64,000 nucleotides of DNA from Ramlibacter sp. (GCA_030695945.1 JAUYOG010000063.1:31384-95383), one strand, 5' to 3'; counted from the first letter of the stretch, positions 25,584 to 37,436 are shown. A program made the numbers and translations. The notes: generated by a model not told the origin, from the sequence alone.

Positions 25584-26543
25584 TCAGGCGAAGTGATCGA
25601 AGGAGCCGTAGCGGCGCTGCAGCGGCTGGCCCGCGGCGTCCACCAGCCGCAGGCCGGCCGCGGCCTCGATGCTGCCGATGCGGGTCACGGGCGTGCCGGC
25701 CTGCCGCGCTGCCTCCTGGACAGCGCCGCGGCTCGAAGCCGGCGCGGTGAAAAGCAGCTCGTAGTCGTCGCCCCCGGCCAGCGCGTATTCGAGCCGCCGG
25801 TCTTCGTCCAGCGCGGCGGCGCACACCGGATCCATCAACCCGGCCGCCGTGGCGGTGTCGATGCGGGCGCCGACGCCGGAGCCGCGCAGGATGTGGCCGA
25901 GGTCGCCCAGCAGCCCGTCGCTCACGTCGATGGCCGCCGTGGCCACGCCGCGCAGCGCCTCGCCGAGCGCGACGCGCGGGGCCGGCTCCTCCATTCGGGC
26001 GCGGGCCCGCTGGAACGCCTCGACCGGCAGCGACACCGAGCCGCGGAATGCCTCCAGCGCGAGCCGTGCCTCGCCCAGGGTGCCGCTCGCGTAGATGTCG
26101 TCGCCGGCACGCGCGCCCGAGCGCAGCAGGGCCTGCCCGGTCGGCACTTCGCCGAACACCGTGATGCAGATCGTGAGGGGCCCGCGCGTGGTGTCCCCGC
26201 CCACCAGCTCGCATGCGTATTCGTCGGCGAGTGCGAGCAGGCCGCGCGAGAAGGGCTCGAGCCAGGCTTCGTCGGCCTGCGGCATCGACAAGGCGAGCGT
26301 GAACGCGAGCGGGCGCGCGCCACAGGCGGCCAGGTCGCTCAGGTTGACGGCCAGCGCCTTGTGGCCCAGCCGGGAAGGCTCGACGGTGGACAGGAAATGC
26401 CGGCCCTCGACGAGCATGTCCGACGACACCGCCAGCTGCATGCCGGCAGCCGGCGCCAGCAGCGCGCAGTCGTCGCCGATGCCCAGCGCGTTGCGCGTGA
26501 CGGGGCGCTTGAAGTACTTGTCGATCAGGTCGAATTCACCCAT
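25584..26543 (-). CDS. thiL: Thiamine-monophosphate kinase
   Basis: A 319-residue ATP-dependent kinase that phosphorylates thiamine monophosphate to the active diphosphate. Family features are FDLIDKYF at the start, IGDDCALLAP, DMLVEGRHF, GHKALAVNLSDLAACGA (the Mg/ATP region) and DVSDGLLGDLGH. Length is normal. In many Burkholderiales pgpA and pncC follow directly; here the SNase gene and two gene relics intervene. No thiamine riboswitch is apparent upstream. Confidence 0.95.
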   Translation of the reverse strand: MGEFDLIDKYFKRPVTRNALGIGDDCALLAPAAGMQLAVSSDMLVEGRHFLSTVEPSRLGHKALAVNLSDLAACGARPLAFTLALSMPQADEAWLEPFSRGLLALADEYACELVGGDTTRGPLTICITVFGEVPTGQALLRSGARAGDDIYASGTLGEARLALEAFRGSVSLPVEAFQRARARMEEPAPRVALGEALRGVATAAIDVSDGLLGDLGHILRGSGVGARIDTATAAGLMDPVCAAALDEDRRLEYALAGGDDYELLFTAPASSRGAVQEAARQAGTPVTRIGSIEAAAGLRLVDAAGQPLQRRYGSFDHFA

Positions 26544-26567
26544 GGGGATGAATTGTCGCCGCTATCG

Positions 26568-27731
26568 TCAGGCGTGCCCCCGGAACCGCAGCGCACCTTG
26601 GCGCACCACCTCCGCCAGCAGCCGCTCGCGCAACTGCCGCTCGCGCAGCCAGCGCGCGTCGTTGGTGCCCAGCTCCGCGTCCTCGCTGAGCAGTTGCACG
26701 CCGTGGCTGGCGCCTACGCGGCGGGCGTGGTCGCCGATCTGCCTCAAGGTGTGCATGATGTGGTCGCGCAGCGGCATGTGCTGGCCCGTCACCGGGTCCA
26801 CGTACACCGCCTCCAGCCCGAAGCGGCAGGCCTGGAAGCGGTTGTAGGTGTAGACCATGTAGTCGTCTTCCTGTGGCATGAACGGCTGCTCGTGCAGGAA
26901 CCACGAGGCCAGCGACTGCACGAAGCCGGCCAGCGCCGCCGCGCGCGCGACCGTGAGCGGCGTGTCGAACACGCGGATCTCGATGGTGCCGTACTCGGGC
27001 TTCGGGCGGATGTCCCAGTAGAAGTCCTTCATGCTCTTGACCACGCCGGTGCGGGTCGTCTTCTCGAAGAACTTCGCGAACTCGTCCCAGCTCAGGGTGA
27101 AGGGCGCGCGGCCCGACATCGGGAACGCGAACACCGAGTTCAGGCGCGCCGAGTCGAACTGGGTGTCCTGGCCTTGCACGAACGGCGACGAGGCCGACAG
27201 CGCGATGAAGTGCGGGATGTAGCGCGACATGCGGTGCAGCATCAGGAGCGCGGCGTCCGGGTCGGGGCAGCCGACGTGCACGTGCTGGCCGAAGATCGTG
27301 AACTGCTTGGAGAGGTAGCCGTACAGCTCCGACAGCTCGCGAAAGCGCGGCTTGTCGTAGATGCGGCGCTCGTGCCATTGCTGGAACGGGTGGGTGCCGC
27401 CGCCCACGATCGCGATGTTCAGCTTGTCGGCGCATTTCACCAGTGCGTCGCGGATCTCCGACAGTTCGGACAGCACCTGCGCGGACGACTGGCATACGCC
27501 CGTGGAGATCTCGATCATGCTGGAAGTCATCTCCGGCACGACCGACCCCGGCAGCTTGTAGCGCGACATGAGGCGCAGCATCTCGTCGGAGTACGGCGCG
27601 AGGTCGTAGTCGTGCGTGTTGACCAGCTGCAACTCGAGCTCCACGCCCAGCGACAGCGCGGCCGATTTCTGGAACGGCTCCAGGCTGTGCGGCGCCGGGG
27701 GCGGGCTGGCGGTTTCGATTGCCTTATCCAC
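26568..27731 (-). CDS. ybdK: YbdK-type carboxylate-amine ligase (GCS2 family)
   Basis: A 387-residue member of the glutamate-cysteine ligase 2 superfamily: [11 protein letters not shown] near residue 29 (the acidic Mg-binding strand), [21 protein letters not shown] and [20 protein letters not shown]. YbdK has weak glutamate-cysteine ligase activity in E. coli and is thought to join a carboxylate to an amine. Its ATG overlaps the end of the upstream antiporter gene by eight bases, so the two are coupled. Confidence 0.9.
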   Translation of the reverse strand: MDKAIETASPPPAPHSLEPFQKSAALSLGVELELQLVNTHDYDLAPYSDEMLRLMSRYKLPGSVVPEMTSSMIEISTGVCQSSAQVLSELSEIRDALVKCADKLNIAIVGGGTHPFQQWHERRIYDKPRFRELSELYGYLSKQFTIFGQHVHVGCPDPDAALLMLHRMSRYIPHFIALSASSPFVQGQDTQFDSARLNSVFAFPMSGRAPFTLSWDEFAKFFEKTTRTGVVKSMKDFYWDIRPKPEYGTIEIRVFDTPLTVARAAALAGFVQSLASWFLHEQPFMPQEDDYMVYTYNRFQACRFGLEAVYVDPVTGQHMPLRDHIMHTLRQIGDHARRVGASHGVQLLSEDAELGTNDARWLRERQLRERLLAEVVRQGALRFRGHA

Positions 27732-28983
27732 GCAGTTCTCCCGTGGCCGTGTTCTGCAGGCCCTCGGAGGGTGAAGGCCGCGAGCTTTCGCCGGCCCGGT
27801 AGATGGCGAAGGTGGCGATGATCGCGCCCACCACTTCCATCAGCAGGATGGCCGGCAGCGCGATGCCGGCGATCTTCGGCCCGAGCGTGAGCGACGAGGC
27901 GACGAACTGCTGCACCAGCAGCAACGCGACCGACGACATCGGCGACATGGCGCAGCCGGTCCAGAAGGCCTGGCGCCAGCTGGTGCCGCTGCGCCAGTTG
28001 GCGGCCCCGACGCCGACCACCTTGGCGGCCCCCCGTGCCAGCACCAGCGCCGCGACCAGGCTGGCAACGGCGGGGTTCCAGTCGGCCTTGGCCGCCACCA
28101 CCGACACCAGGACGAACGTCAGCATCAGCAGCAGCGAGGCCGCCGTGCCGAGCTGGCGCGGCCAGGCCCAGGGCCGCGGGTTGAGCTGCTTGAGCAGCAT
28201 GCCGCCGAGCAGCGCGGCCAGCGGGGCCGAGCCGCCGAAATGCGCGGCGAGCGCGGTGGCGGCGGCGATCAGCGTGATGAGCAGCATCGACGTGTTCTCG
28301 CTGGTCGGGCTCATCACCCGCAGCGCCATGCGCAGGGCCAGCGCGAGCGCGGCGCCGACGACGAACGAGATGCCCAGCACCACGGCGACCGGGTACAGCG
28401 TCTCGCTGAGCTCGGTGTGCGGGCGGTGCATCACGCCCGCGCGCGCGCTCACCAGCGTCAGCGCATAGAGCGCACTGAGCGTGGACAACACCATCGCGCG
28501 TTCGGTGACGGGGCCGGATGCGCGGGTGTCCATCGCCACGCGGCTGAACACGGCGGGGGAAGCGACCATCGCGATGAGGCCGACCGCCTCGGCGACGGTC
28601 GATTGCACGCCCATCCAGCGCATGGCGTAGTACACGGCCAGCGCGGTGAGCGTGGATTCGAGCAGGCTTTGCAGCAGCACCATCGGGTTGTGCCGGAACC
28701 AGCGCAGGGCGATCCGACCGCCGGACTCGAAGAGCACGACGGACACGCCCAGCTCCAGCAGGAACAGGGCCGTCCCCTGCAGGGGCCAGGCCGCGCCGGA
28801 AAAGCCGGCCAGGCCGGCCAGCGCGCCGGTCAAGGAATAGCCGACGACCTTGGGCAGGCCGGTGAAGCGTTGCAGCAGGTGGCCCGCCGCCGCGGCGGCG
28901 GCGAGCAGGATGGACCACTGCACCGTCGGCAGGCCGGCCGAGGGCCTGAGCCATTCGGCCCAGATGGCCATGATTTCGTTCAT
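27724..28983 (-). CDS. CPA2-type cation/proton antiporter
   Basis: A 419-residue integral membrane protein with about 12 hydrophobic segments and the Kef/CPA2 layout ([16 protein letters not shown] near residue 53; [18 protein letters not shown] near residue 80). The C-terminal TrkA-N nucleotide-binding domain found in KefB/KefC is missing, so it is a transmembrane-only antiporter, probably for Na+ or K+. It is translationally coupled to ybdK, a pairing that could link ion export to thiol-related metabolism; that is inference. A GTAGGAC motif lies about 50 bases upstream of its start. Confidence 0.88.
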   Translation of the reverse strand: MNEIMAIWAEWLRPSAGLPTVQWSILLAAAAAAGHLLQRFTGLPKVVGYSLTGALAGLAGFSGAAWPLQGTALFLLELGVSVVLFESGGRIALRWFRHNPMVLLQSLLESTLTALAVYYAMRWMGVQSTVAEAVGLIAMVASPAVFSRVAMDTRASGPVTERAMVLSTLSALYALTLVSARAGVMHRPHTELSETLYPVAVVLGISFVVGAALALALRMALRVMSPTSENTSMLLITLIAAATALAAHFGGSAPLAALLGGMLLKQLNPRPWAWPRQLGTAASLLLMLTFVLVSVVAAKADWNPAVASLVAALVLARGAAKVVGVGAANWRSGTSWRQAFWTGCAMSPMSSVALLLVQQFVASSLTLGPKIAGIALPAILLMEVVGAIIATFAIYRAGESSRPSPSEGLQNTATGELRG

Positions 28984-29032
28984 GTGCGGTTCCCCCGGCG
29001 CGGACTGTAACCCTGGCTGAGCCGTGGACCCT

Positions 29033-29039
29033 GTAGGAC
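29033..29039. promoter_or_regulatory. GTAGGAC motif upstream of the antiporter
   Basis: A seven-base GTAGGAC within CTGTAGGACG. The same heptamer or its complement appears at 30525, 30589 and 50791, each time in non-coding DNA. A possible operator. Confidence 0.3.
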
Positions 29040-29070
29040 GGCGCGCCGACGGTAACGAATGGTCAACGGC

Positions 29071-29451
29071 TCAGTGCAGGACGCGGCTGGCGCCATCGTC
29101 GAGCGTGAAGGCGGGAACCTCGACTTCGAAGCGCTCGCCGTCCTCGGCGACGCAGAAGTAGCTGCCGTGCATGGTGCCCGAGGGCGTGCGCAGGCGGCAG
29201 CCGCTCGTGTACTGAAAGGCCTCGCCCGGCTTGAGCAGCGGCTGGTGGCCGACGACGCCCAGGCCCTTGACCTCCTCGAGTTCGCCCGCGGCGTTGGCGA
29301 TGATCCAGTGGCGCGAGATGAGCTGCGCCGGCACTTCGCCGGTGTTGGTGATGGTGATCGTGTAGGCGAAGCTGTACAAGTCCTGCGCCGGCGCGGATTG
29401 CTCGGGCAGGAACTGCGGCTCGACGTCGATGCGGAACTGGTACTTGGCCAT
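29071..29451 (-). CDS. apaG: ApaG protein
   Basis: A 126-residue protein that matches the ApaG/DUF525 family: [40 protein letters not shown] and [10 protein letters not shown]. It has an immunoglobulin-like fold and unknown activity, linked in enterics to cobalt resistance and Ap4A metabolism. I start at MAKYQFRI; an in-frame extension to 29616 is rejected because it runs into rpe. It is divergent from rpe, only 43 bases apart. Confidence 0.93.
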   Translation of the reverse strand: MAKYQFRIDVEPQFLPEQSAPAQDLYSFAYTITITNTGEVPAQLISRHWIIANAAGELEEVKGLGVVGHQPLLKPGEAFQYTSGCRLRTPSGTMHGSYFCVAEDGERFEVEVPAFTLDDGASRVLH

Positions 29452-29494
29452 GGCGGCCATCGTACCCCGTTCGGCGATTTGCGAGAATGATGGG

Positions 29495-30178
29495 ATGAGC
29501 AGCACCCATCGCATCGCCCCCTCGATCCTGTCGGCCGACTTCACCCGCCTGGGCGAGGAGGTCAGGAACGTCATCGCCGCCGGCGCGGACTGGATCCACT
29601 TCGACGTGATGGACAACCATTACGTGCCCAACCTGACCTTCGGGCCGATGATCTGTTCGGCGCTCAAGCCCCATGCGGTGACCGCGGCCGGGGCGCCGGT
29701 GCCGGTGGACGTGCACCTGATGGTGCAGCCGGTCGACGCGCTGGCGCAGGCGTTCGCGCAGGCCGGCGCCGATTACATCAGCTTCCACCCCGACGCCACC
29801 GCGCATGTGCACCGCAGCGTCCAGGCGATCAAGGCCGCCGGCTGCAAGGCCGGGCTGGTGTTCAACCCGGCCGCGTCCCTGGACGTGCTGGACTGGATGA
29901 TCGACGACATCGACCTCGTCCTCATCATGAGCGTGAACCCCGGCTTCGGCGGGCAGGGCTTCATCGAGTCGGCGCTGCGCAAGATCGAGGACGCGCGCCG
30001 GCGCATCGACGCGTGCGGCAAGGACATCCGGCTCGAGGTCGACGGCGGCATCAAGGCCGACAACATCGCGCGTGTCGCCGCGGCGGGCGCGGACACGTTC
30101 GTCGCCGGCAGCGCGATCTTCGGCAAGCCCGACTACAAGGGCGTCATCGAGGCCATGCGCAGCGCACTCAGGGGCTGA
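29495..30178 (+). CDS. rpe: Ribulose-phosphate 3-epimerase
   Basis: A 227-residue TIM-barrel enzyme that interconverts ribulose 5-phosphate and xylulose 5-phosphate. Signatures are [33 protein letters not shown] (metal-binding His and Asp), [23 protein letters not shown] and [11 protein letters not shown]. The start MSSTHRIAP at 29495 is preceded by GAATGATGGG. In most relatives gph and trpE follow; here they lie 22 kb away. Its 3' end overlaps the small gene on the other strand by 11 bases. Confidence 0.96.
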   Translation: MSSTHRIAPSILSADFTRLGEEVRNVIAAGADWIHFDVMDNHYVPNLTFGPMICSALKPHAVTAAGAPVPVDVHLMVQPVDALAQAFAQAGADYISFHPDATAHVHRSVQAIKAAGCKAGLVFNPAASLDVLDWMIDDIDLVLIMSVNPGFGGQGFIESALRKIEDARRRIDACGKDIRLEVDGGIKADNIARVAAAGADTFVAGSAIFGKPDYKGVIEAMRSALRG

Positions 30179-30467
30179 ATTTCTTCAGCGGGTCGTCCGC
30201 ACCTTCGCGCACCCGGTCGTAGACCTCGTCCAGGACCGGCCCCTTGTCGGTATCGACCAGGCCGCGTTCGATGTCTTCACTCGCCGCCTGGCCCACGCTG
30301 CGGGCCGACGGGTCGGAGGCGCCCTGGCTGTCGGCGGACTCGTCGCGTTCATGCGGCGCGCGCGGCGCGCGTTCCTGCCTGTCGCCCTGGGCGGGAAGCG
30401 TATTGCCCTGGCGCTCTTGCCCCTTGGGCTTGTCGTCGCGAGGGCGGCTGGGCATTCGGTTGTGCAT
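30168..30467 (-). CDS. Small hydrophilic protein of unknown function
   Basis: A 99-residue, highly charged protein ([20 protein letters not shown] at the start; ending DPLKKFSP). It is low in hydrophobic residues and rich in Arg, Asp, Gln and Pro, with a more ordered C-terminus ([15 protein letters not shown]). It resembles small conserved Burkholderiales proteins near catalase or stress genes, but I cannot name the family. The start ATG at 30467 is the natural one. Three GTAGGAC-like motifs lie just upstream, which suggests stress-type regulation. Confidence 0.6.
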   Translation of the reverse strand: MHNRMPSRPRDDKPKGQERQGNTLPAQGDRQERAPRAPHERDESADSQGASDPSARSVGQAASEDIERGLVDTDKGPVLDEVYDRVREGADDPLKKFSP

Positions 30468-30524
30468 GAGGTTACTTTCGTCGCTTCGTCGGCCCATTGT
30501 GGCCTTGGGCGGCGTGGCCCGGCG

Positions 30525-30595
30525 GTAGGACGTGCCGGGGCGTCCCTGTAGGAAGGGGGCACTGCGGAGTCGGCAGCCTGTCGGAGCCGTCCTAC
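30525..30595. promoter_or_regulatory. Cluster of GTAGGAC/GTCCTAC motifs between divergent small genes
   Basis: Within the 244-base gap between the hydrophilic protein (-) and the 40-residue membrane protein (+), GTAGGAC occurs at 30525-30531, GTAGGAA at 30548-30554 and GTCCTAC at 30589-30595. Alternating orientation and spacing suggest binding sites for a regulator acting on both sides. Confidence 0.4.
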
Positions 30596-30711
30596 CCCCG
30601 ATGCGAACATTGGCCGACAACCGCTCCTGCCGACCAACTACGAATGGTTGCGCATGAGCTTCGTAAGCTGAGGCTTGTCTGGAAAAGCCCGCCCGACTAG
30701 GAGAAACGCCC

Positions 30712-30834
30712 ATGGACCTGTTCGCCGGATTGCCCGAATGGCTGGTGTGGTGCGCCGCCGGCGCGGCCGGCGCTTTCGCGCTGGCCACCCTGGCCAGCAT
30801 CCTCGACACGGCGCTGGACCTGGACGCGGGCTGA
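30712..30834 (+). CDS. 40-residue single-pass membrane mini-protein
   Basis: A 40-residue frame beginning MDLFAGLPEWLVWCAAGAAG and ending LDTALDLDAG. One hydrophobic helix spans about residues 10-30 with small residues (Gly/Ala), and the C-terminus is acidic. A strong AGGAGAAA ribosome site sits nine bases before the ATG, and a terminator hairpin follows 18 bases after the stop, so it looks like a complete small transcription unit just upstream of katE. The function is unknown. Confidence 0.5.
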   Translation: MDLFAGLPEWLVWCAAGAAGAFALATLASILDTALDLDAG

Positions 30835-30851
30835 ACGGCCGCAGCGCGGAC

Positions 30852-30876
30852 AAGGCGCCCCGTGGCGGGCGCCTTT
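30852..30876 (+). terminator. Terminator between the mini-protein and katE
   Basis: Nine-base stem AAGGCGCCC / GGGCGCCTT around CGTGGC, ending in TTT. It lies 18 bases after the mini-protein stop and 49 before katE. Confidence 0.7.
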
Positions 30877-30924
30877 CGCGTTCTTGAACAACAACAACCA
30901 TCTCGCCACAGGAGTAATTCATCA

Positions 30925-33096
30925 ATGGCCCAGTCCAAGCAGGAGGCGCAGCGCAAGTCCAAGGTGGGCGAAGGCGCTGCCGCGAAAGCGAAGCAGCTGG
31001 AGTCGTTCAGCCAGGGGCCCGAGAGCCTGCTCACCACCAACCAGGGCGTGGCGATCCCCGACAACCACAACTCGCTGAGGGCCGGCGTGCGCGGCCCGTC
31101 GCTGCTGGAAGACTTCATCCTGCGCGAGAAGATCACGCACTTCGACCACGAGCGCATTCCCGAGCGCGTGGTCCACGCGCGCGGCGCCGGCGCGCACGGG
31201 TATTTCGAGCTGACGAAATCGCTGGTCGAGTACACCCGTGCCGACTTCCTGCAGGAAGCCGGCACGCGCACCCCGGTGTTCGTGCGCTTTTCCACCGTCG
31301 CCGGCTCGCGCGGGTCGTCCGACACGGTGCGCGACGTGCGCGGCTTCGCGGTGAAGTTCTACACGCGAGAGGGCAATTACGACCTGGTGGGCAACAACAT
31401 CCCCGTTTTCTTCGTGCAGGACGCGATGAAGTTCCCGGACCTCGTGCATGCCGTCAAGCCCGAGCCGCACCACGAAATGCCGCAGGCCGCCAGCGCGCAC
31501 GACACCTTCTGGGACTTCACCTCGCTGATGCCCGAGACCACCCACATGCTGATGTGGATCATGTCCGACCGCGCCATCCCGCGCAGCTTCCGGATGATGG
31601 AGGGGTTCGGTGTGCACACCTTCCGCCTGATCAACGCCAAGGGCGTGTCGCACTTCGTCAAGTTCCACTGGAAGCCGCGGCTGGGCAAGCATGCGCTGGT
31701 GTGGGACGAGGCGCAGAAGATCGCCGGCAAGGACCCGGATTTCCACCGGCGCGACCTGTGGGAGGCGATCGCCAAGGGCAACTTCCCGGAGTGGGAGCTG
31801 GGCGTGCAGATCGTCTCCGAGGAAAAAGCCCAGGCCCTGGGCTTCGACCTGCTGGATGCGACCAAGCTGATCCCCGAGGAAATGGTGCCGGTGCTCACCG
31901 TAGGCAAGCTGGTGCTGAACCGCAACCCCGAGAACTTCTTCGCGGAGACCGAGCAGGTGGCCTTCCACCCCGGCCATGTCGTGCCGGGCATCGACTTCAG
32001 CAACGATCCGCTGCTGCAGGGGCGGCTCTTCTCGTACACCGACACGCAGCTGTCCCGCCTGGGCGGGCCCAACTTCCACGAGCTGCCGATCAACAAGGGC
32101 GTCTGCCCGTTCCACAACTTCCAGCGCGACGGCATGCACCGGATGCTGGTGAACAAGGGGCAGGTGGCGTACGAGCCCAACTCGCTGGCCACCGGCGCGG
32201 AGTTTCGCGTGGACGGCGGCCAGCAGGGTTTCCAGAGCTTCACCGAAGCGACCGAGCCGCCGAAGATCCGGCGGCGCAGCCCGAGCTTCGACGACCACTT
32301 CAGCCATGCGACGCTGTTCTGGAACAGCCAGAGCCCGGCCGAGAAGGAGCACATCATCGCGGCCTTCCAGTTCGAGCTGTCCAAGGTGGAGGTGCCGGCG
32401 ATCCGCCAGCGCGTGGTGGACAACCTCGCCCACGTCGACGCGAAACTGGCGCGCAAGGTGGCCGAGCCGCTGGGCATCGCCGTGCCGGATGCCAAGGCGG
32501 CCGCCGGGCGCGCGGGCTTTCGCGACGTGCGCGGCAAGCTGCCGCTGGAGGCGGCGCCTTCGCTCAGCATGGAGAGCAACCCGCCGGCCAACGGCGCGGC
32601 CCTCGCCACGCGCAAGGTCGCGGTGCTGGTCGCCAACGGGGTCGAGATGGGGGCGTTGCGGGTGATCCAGGCCGCCCTGCACGACATGGGCGCCACCACC
32701 CGCATCGTCGCGGCCCACCTGGGTTTCGTGGCCACCTCGTCGGGCCAGCAGCTGGCGGTGGACCACACTTTCGCCAACATGCCCTCGGTCATGTTCGACG
32801 CCGTGCTCGTGCCCGGCGGCGCCGGCAGCGCGCAGGCGCTGATGCTGAACGGCGACGCGGTGCATTTCGTGCTGGAGGCGTACAAGCACTGCAAGAGCCT
32901 GTGCGTGATCGGCGAGGGCGCGCAGCTGCTGCGCACGCTCGGCATCGGCGCGGGCGAGGGCGGGCCGGCGGTGGCGGGCGTGGTGATCGGCAAGAACGAT
33001 CCTCCGGGGCGCACGCAGCTGGCGCAGGAGTTCCTGGCCGCGATCGCGAGGCACCGGCACTGGATGCGGCCCAACGTGGACGCCGTCCCGGCCTGA
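30925..33096 (+). CDS. katE: Large-subunit catalase (HPII type)
   Basis: A 723-residue catalase of the large clade. The catalytic His is H84 in [15 protein letters not shown], the active-site Asn lies in [11 protein letters not shown], and the haem-ligand Tyr in [15 protein letters not shown]. Residues from about 560 form the extra flavodoxin/DJ-1-like domain ([32 protein letters not shown]). It converts hydrogen peroxide to water and oxygen and in many bacteria belongs to the general stress or stationary-phase response. AGGAG precedes the ATG at 30925. A perfect hairpin terminator follows the stop. Confidence 0.96.
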   Translation: MAQSKQEAQRKSKVGEGAAAKAKQLESFSQGPESLLTTNQGVAIPDNHNSLRAGVRGPSLLEDFILREKITHFDHERIPERVVHARGAGAHGYFELTKSLVEYTRADFLQEAGTRTPVFVRFSTVAGSRGSSDTVRDVRGFAVKFYTREGNYDLVGNNIPVFFVQDAMKFPDLVHAVKPEPHHEMPQAASAHDTFWDFTSLMPETTHMLMWIMSDRAIPRSFRMMEGFGVHTFRLINAKGVSHFVKFHWKPRLGKHALVWDEAQKIAGKDPDFHRRDLWEAIAKGNFPEWELGVQIVSEEKAQALGFDLLDATKLIPEEMVPVLTVGKLVLNRNPENFFAETEQVAFHPGHVVPGIDFSNDPLLQGRLFSYTDTQLSRLGGPNFHELPINKGVCPFHNFQRDGMHRMLVNKGQVAYEPNSLATGAEFRVDGGQQGFQSFTEATEPPKIRRRSPSFDDHFSHATLFWNSQSPAEKEHIIAAFQFELSKVEVPAIRQRVVDNLAHVDAKLARKVAEPLGIAVPDAKAAAGRAGFRDVRGKLPLEAAPSLSMESNPPANGAALATRKVAVLVANGVEMGALRVIQAALHDMGATTRIVAAHLGFVATSSGQQLAVDHTFANMPSVMFDAVLVPGGAGSAQALMLNGDAVHFVLEAYKHCKSLCVIGEGAQLLRTLGIGAGEGGPAVAGVVIGKNDPPGRTQLAQEFLAAIARHRHWMRPNVDAVPA

Positions 33097-33122
33097 ATAA
33101 AGGGCGCCGCGGCGCCCTTTAT
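33097..33122 (+). terminator. Rho-independent terminator after katE
   Basis: Perfect twelve-base stem ATAAAGGGCGCC / GGCGCCCTTTAT with a two-base centre, directly after the katE stop. Confidence 0.88.
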
Positions 33123-33194
33123 GTTGTTTAACTGCGGCATGCGGCCGCCCGCGCTAAGTCCGGCAGCGGACAAAGGCGCACAATCGCCCTACGA

Positions 33195-33947
33195 ATGGCC
33201 CCTGACCACCGAACCACCCAGAACCACCTGCTCGCGGCCCTTCCGACGGCCGAATACGAGCGCCTCGCGCCCGACCTCGAGCTGGTGCCCATGAAGCTGG
33301 GTGAGGTGCTGTGCGAGTCGGGCGGGCGGATGCAGTATGTCTACTTTCCGACCACCTGCATCATTTCGCTGCTGTACGTGCTGGAGGACGGCTCGTCCGC
33401 GGAAATCGCGGTGGTGGGCAACGAGGGCATCCTGGGCATCTCGCTGTTCATGGGCGGCGACACGACGCCCAGCCGCGCCGTGGTGCGCAGCGCCGGCCAC
33501 GCTTATCGGCTGAAGGCCCACCTTCTCCAGCAGGAGTTCAGCCGCGCCGGGCCGGTGCTGCGCCTGCTGCTGCGCTATACGCAGGCGCTCATCACGCAGA
33601 TGACCCAGACAGCGGTGTGCAACCGTCACCATTCGGTCGAACAGCAACTGTGCCGCGCGCTGCTCCTGAGCCTGGACCGGCTCTCCGGCAGTTCGCTCAC
33701 GATGACGCAGGAGCTGATCGCCAACATGCTGGGCGTGCGCCGCGAGGGCGTGACGGAGGCGGCCGGCAACCTGCAGCGGGCCGGGCTGATCCGCTACAGC
33801 CGCGGCCACATCGACGTGCTGGACCGGCCCGGCCTGGAGAAGGCCGTGTGCGAGTGCTACCGGGTCGTGAAGGTGGAGTTCGACCGCCTGCTGTCGGACA
33901 TCCCGCGCGGCGATCCGTACCTGCCGGTAGGTTCGCTCTCCCGCTAG
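33195..33947 (+). CDS. Crp/Fnr-family regulator (paralogue A)
   Basis: A 250-residue Crp/Fnr-like protein: a cyclic-nucleotide-type beta-barrel (GEVLCESGGRMQYVYFPTTC, then GNEGILGISLFMGG) followed by a helix-turn-helix (LTMTQELIANMLGVRREGVT). The cNMP phosphate-binding Arg signature is not obvious and there is no N-terminal Cys cluster, so the ligand is unknown. It stands just before a hybrid kinase gene, about 100 bases apart. A clear paralogue lies at 48966-49676 next to another kinase. Confidence 0.88.
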   Translation: MAPDHRTTQNHLLAALPTAEYERLAPDLELVPMKLGEVLCESGGRMQYVYFPTTCIISLLYVLEDGSSAEIAVVGNEGILGISLFMGGDTTPSRAVVRSAGHAYRLKAHLLQQEFSRAGPVLRLLLRYTQALITQMTQTAVCNRHHSVEQQLCRALLLSLDRLSGSSLTMTQELIANMLGVRREGVTEAAGNLQRAGLIRYSRGHIDVLDRPGLEKAVCECYRVVKVEFDRLLSDIPRGDPYLPVGSLSR

Positions 33948-34046
33948 CAGGTTCGGGTGCGGGCGATGGCCCGTCGCTATGTTTCCTGGCGCACAGACGG
34001 GCCTGATCGCAGGCCCTACTGTCGGCTGATCTTTACGGGAATCAGC

Positions 34047-35743
<1,697 letters not shown>

Positions 35744-35747
<4 letters not shown>

Positions 35748-36631
35748 TGATCGATGGTTCCGCGATCCTCGCCGCGCGCATCCTGATCGTCGACGACCAG
35801 CCCGCCAATGTGGCGCTGCTGGAGCAGGCGCTCGGCGAGGCGGGGTACACGGGCGTGGCCTCGACCACGGACCCGCGCGACGTGTGCGAGCTGCATCGCG
35901 AGCACGACTACGACCTGATCCTGCTGGACCTGCAGATGCCGGGTATGGACGGCTTCGAGGTGATGGAGTGCCTCAAGTGCAATGCGCCCGACGGCTGGCT
36001 GCCGGTGCTGGTCATCACGGCGGAGCCCGGGCACAAGGTGCGCGCCCTGAAGGCCGGCGCGCGGGATTTCATCAGCAAGCCCTTCGACCTGGTCGAGGTC
36101 AAGACCCGCATCCACAACATGCTGGAAGCCAGGCTGCTGTACCGGCGGCTGGAAAACACCAACAAGGTGCTGGAGCAGGACGTGCGGGACCGCACCGCCG
36201 AGCTGCGCCAGAGCGAGGAGCGCTACCGCAGCCTGACCGAGCTGGCCTGCGACTGGTACTGGGAGCAGGACGAGAACGGCAATTTCACCCGGATGTCGGG
36301 GCCGGTGCTCGAGATGCTCGGGCTGTGGGGCGACAGCCTCGCCGCGCAGGAAGACGCCGCCCGGCTCACCGGCTGGAACGAAGGCGAGCGTGCCGTGCTG
36401 CGCGCCGCCATCGCCGCGCGCGAGCCTTTCCTGGATTTCGTCTTCAGCCGCGTCAATGCGGACGGTTCGGTGCAGAAGTACCAGGTGAGCGGCGAGCCGA
36501 TGTTCGGCCCGGCGTGCCGCTTCCTCGGGTATCGCGGCATCGGCCAGGAAATCATCGCGCGCGAACAGGCACTTGCCTCCCCCCATGCGCCGTTTGTAGG
36601 CCCCGGCTTACGCAATGACGGGACGCCCTAA
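35744..36631 (+). CDS. Response regulator with receiver and PAS domains, perhaps truncated
   Basis: A 295-residue protein: a receiver (residues 6-130, phospho-acceptor D62 in ILLDLQMPGMDG, KPFD switch loop), a short coiled-coil (NTNKVLEQDVRDRTAELRQ) and a PAS domain from about residue 160 (CDWYWEQDENGNFTR). PAS modules with this ending (GYRGIGQEIIAREQA) normally lead into a kinase or GGDEF domain, but the protein stops some 20 residues later with an unrelated tail. It may have lost its output domain, or it may act as an adaptor for the overlapping kinase. Confidence 0.82.
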
Positions 36632-36745
36632 GCGCGCCAGCGAACAGAGCTGCGGGCGCCGAAGCGCTATCTTCAATGGTTCTCGCTGTGTCCACACGTC
36701 TGTCCAGGTGAGCGGTTCCCTTTCAATCAATCAACTGGAATTCAA

Positions 36746-37093
36746 ATGAAAAAACTCACACTCGCCCTGTCCATGGTGGCCATGGCCATTTCCCTCGCCG
36801 CCTGCCAGCGTGAAGTCACGCCGGCCGTCGTCGCGGTGCCGGTTGCCGTCCCCGGCCCGGCGGGCGCCACCGGTGCGACCGGCAATACCGGCAGCACCGG
36901 CACCGCGGGCTCGACCGGCGCCACGGGCGACACCGGCAGCAAGGGCACCACCGGCAGCACCGGCGCAATGGGCAACACGGGCGACACCGGTGCAACCGGC
37001 AGCACCGGCAATACTGGCGATACCGGTGCCACCGGCCAGCGTGGCAAGACGGGCGACACGCTCGTGATCGTGCCCGCGCCGACCACACGCTGA
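36746..37093 (+). CDS. Collagen-like Gly-X-Y repeat lipoprotein
   Basis: A 115-residue protein with a lipoprotein signal ([20 protein letters not shown], lipobox LAAC), a short linker rich in Val and Pro, then about 22 Gly-X-Y triplets such as [12 protein letters not shown], ending [13 protein letters not shown]. The Y position is mostly Thr or Ala rather than the usual Pro. The product should be anchored in the outer membrane and may form a triple-helical rod or act as a surface spacer. Bacterial collagen-like proteins mediate adhesion or trimerisation. It precedes a small DUF1488-like gene and the glucan synthase. Confidence 0.78.
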   Translation: MKKLTLALSMVAMAISLAACQREVTPAVVAVPVAVPGPAGATGATGNTGSTGTAGSTGATGDTGSKGTTGSTGAMGNTGDTGATGSTGNTGDTGATGQRGKTGDTLVIVPAPTTR

Positions 37094-37107
37094 ACCTGGG
37101 AGAGCAC

Positions 37108-37380
37108 ATGAGCGACGCACCCTTCTTTCACGAGAGTTCCGGCACCGTCCGGTTCTGGGTGGCGGTCGACGGCAAGCTGCTCGGTGCCAGCGTCGGCCGC
37201 GAAGCGCTGCACCATCGTTACCGGCCCACCGCCCAGGGCGAGGACCCGGTGGAAACCTTCCTGGCGAACGCGGCCGATATCGAAGCCGCGGTGCGCCGGC
37301 GGCTCGCGCAAGGCTCGCGCGAGCCGGTGATGTTGCGCGAGTACGACCTGCGCGTCCTGGGCGCGCAAGGCGCCGCCTGA
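37108..37380 (+). CDS. Small DUF1488-like protein
   Basis: A 90-residue protein: VRFWVAVDGKLLGASVGREA near the start and ETFLANAADIEAAVRRRLAQ in the middle. The pattern of a short beta-rich half and a helix with IEAAVRR resembles DUF1488 proteins, although the match is loose. It has no signal peptide. The ATG follows GGGAGAGC and lies 14 bases after the collagen-like gene. The glucan synthase frame starts 56 bases later. The function is unknown. Confidence 0.6.
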   Translation: MSDAPFFHESSGTVRFWVAVDGKLLGASVGREALHHRYRPTAQGEDPVETFLANAADIEAAVRRRLAQGSREPVMLREYDLRVLGAQGAA

Positions 37381-37436
37381 GTCCGCGCCTGCCGTGGCGC
37401 CGGCCCCCGGCCGCGCCCTGGAACGATTCCGCGCCC

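Noticed and set aside
25209..27821. Open frame of 870 codons on the plus strand over thiL and ybdK
   Set aside because: The minus strand carries two well-conserved genes with overlaps; this frame shows no motif.
36830..37080. Repetitive DNA that could suggest a CRISPR or tandem array
   Set aside because: The periodicity is nine bases and in frame with a Gly-X-Y protein; no spacers or palindromic repeats.
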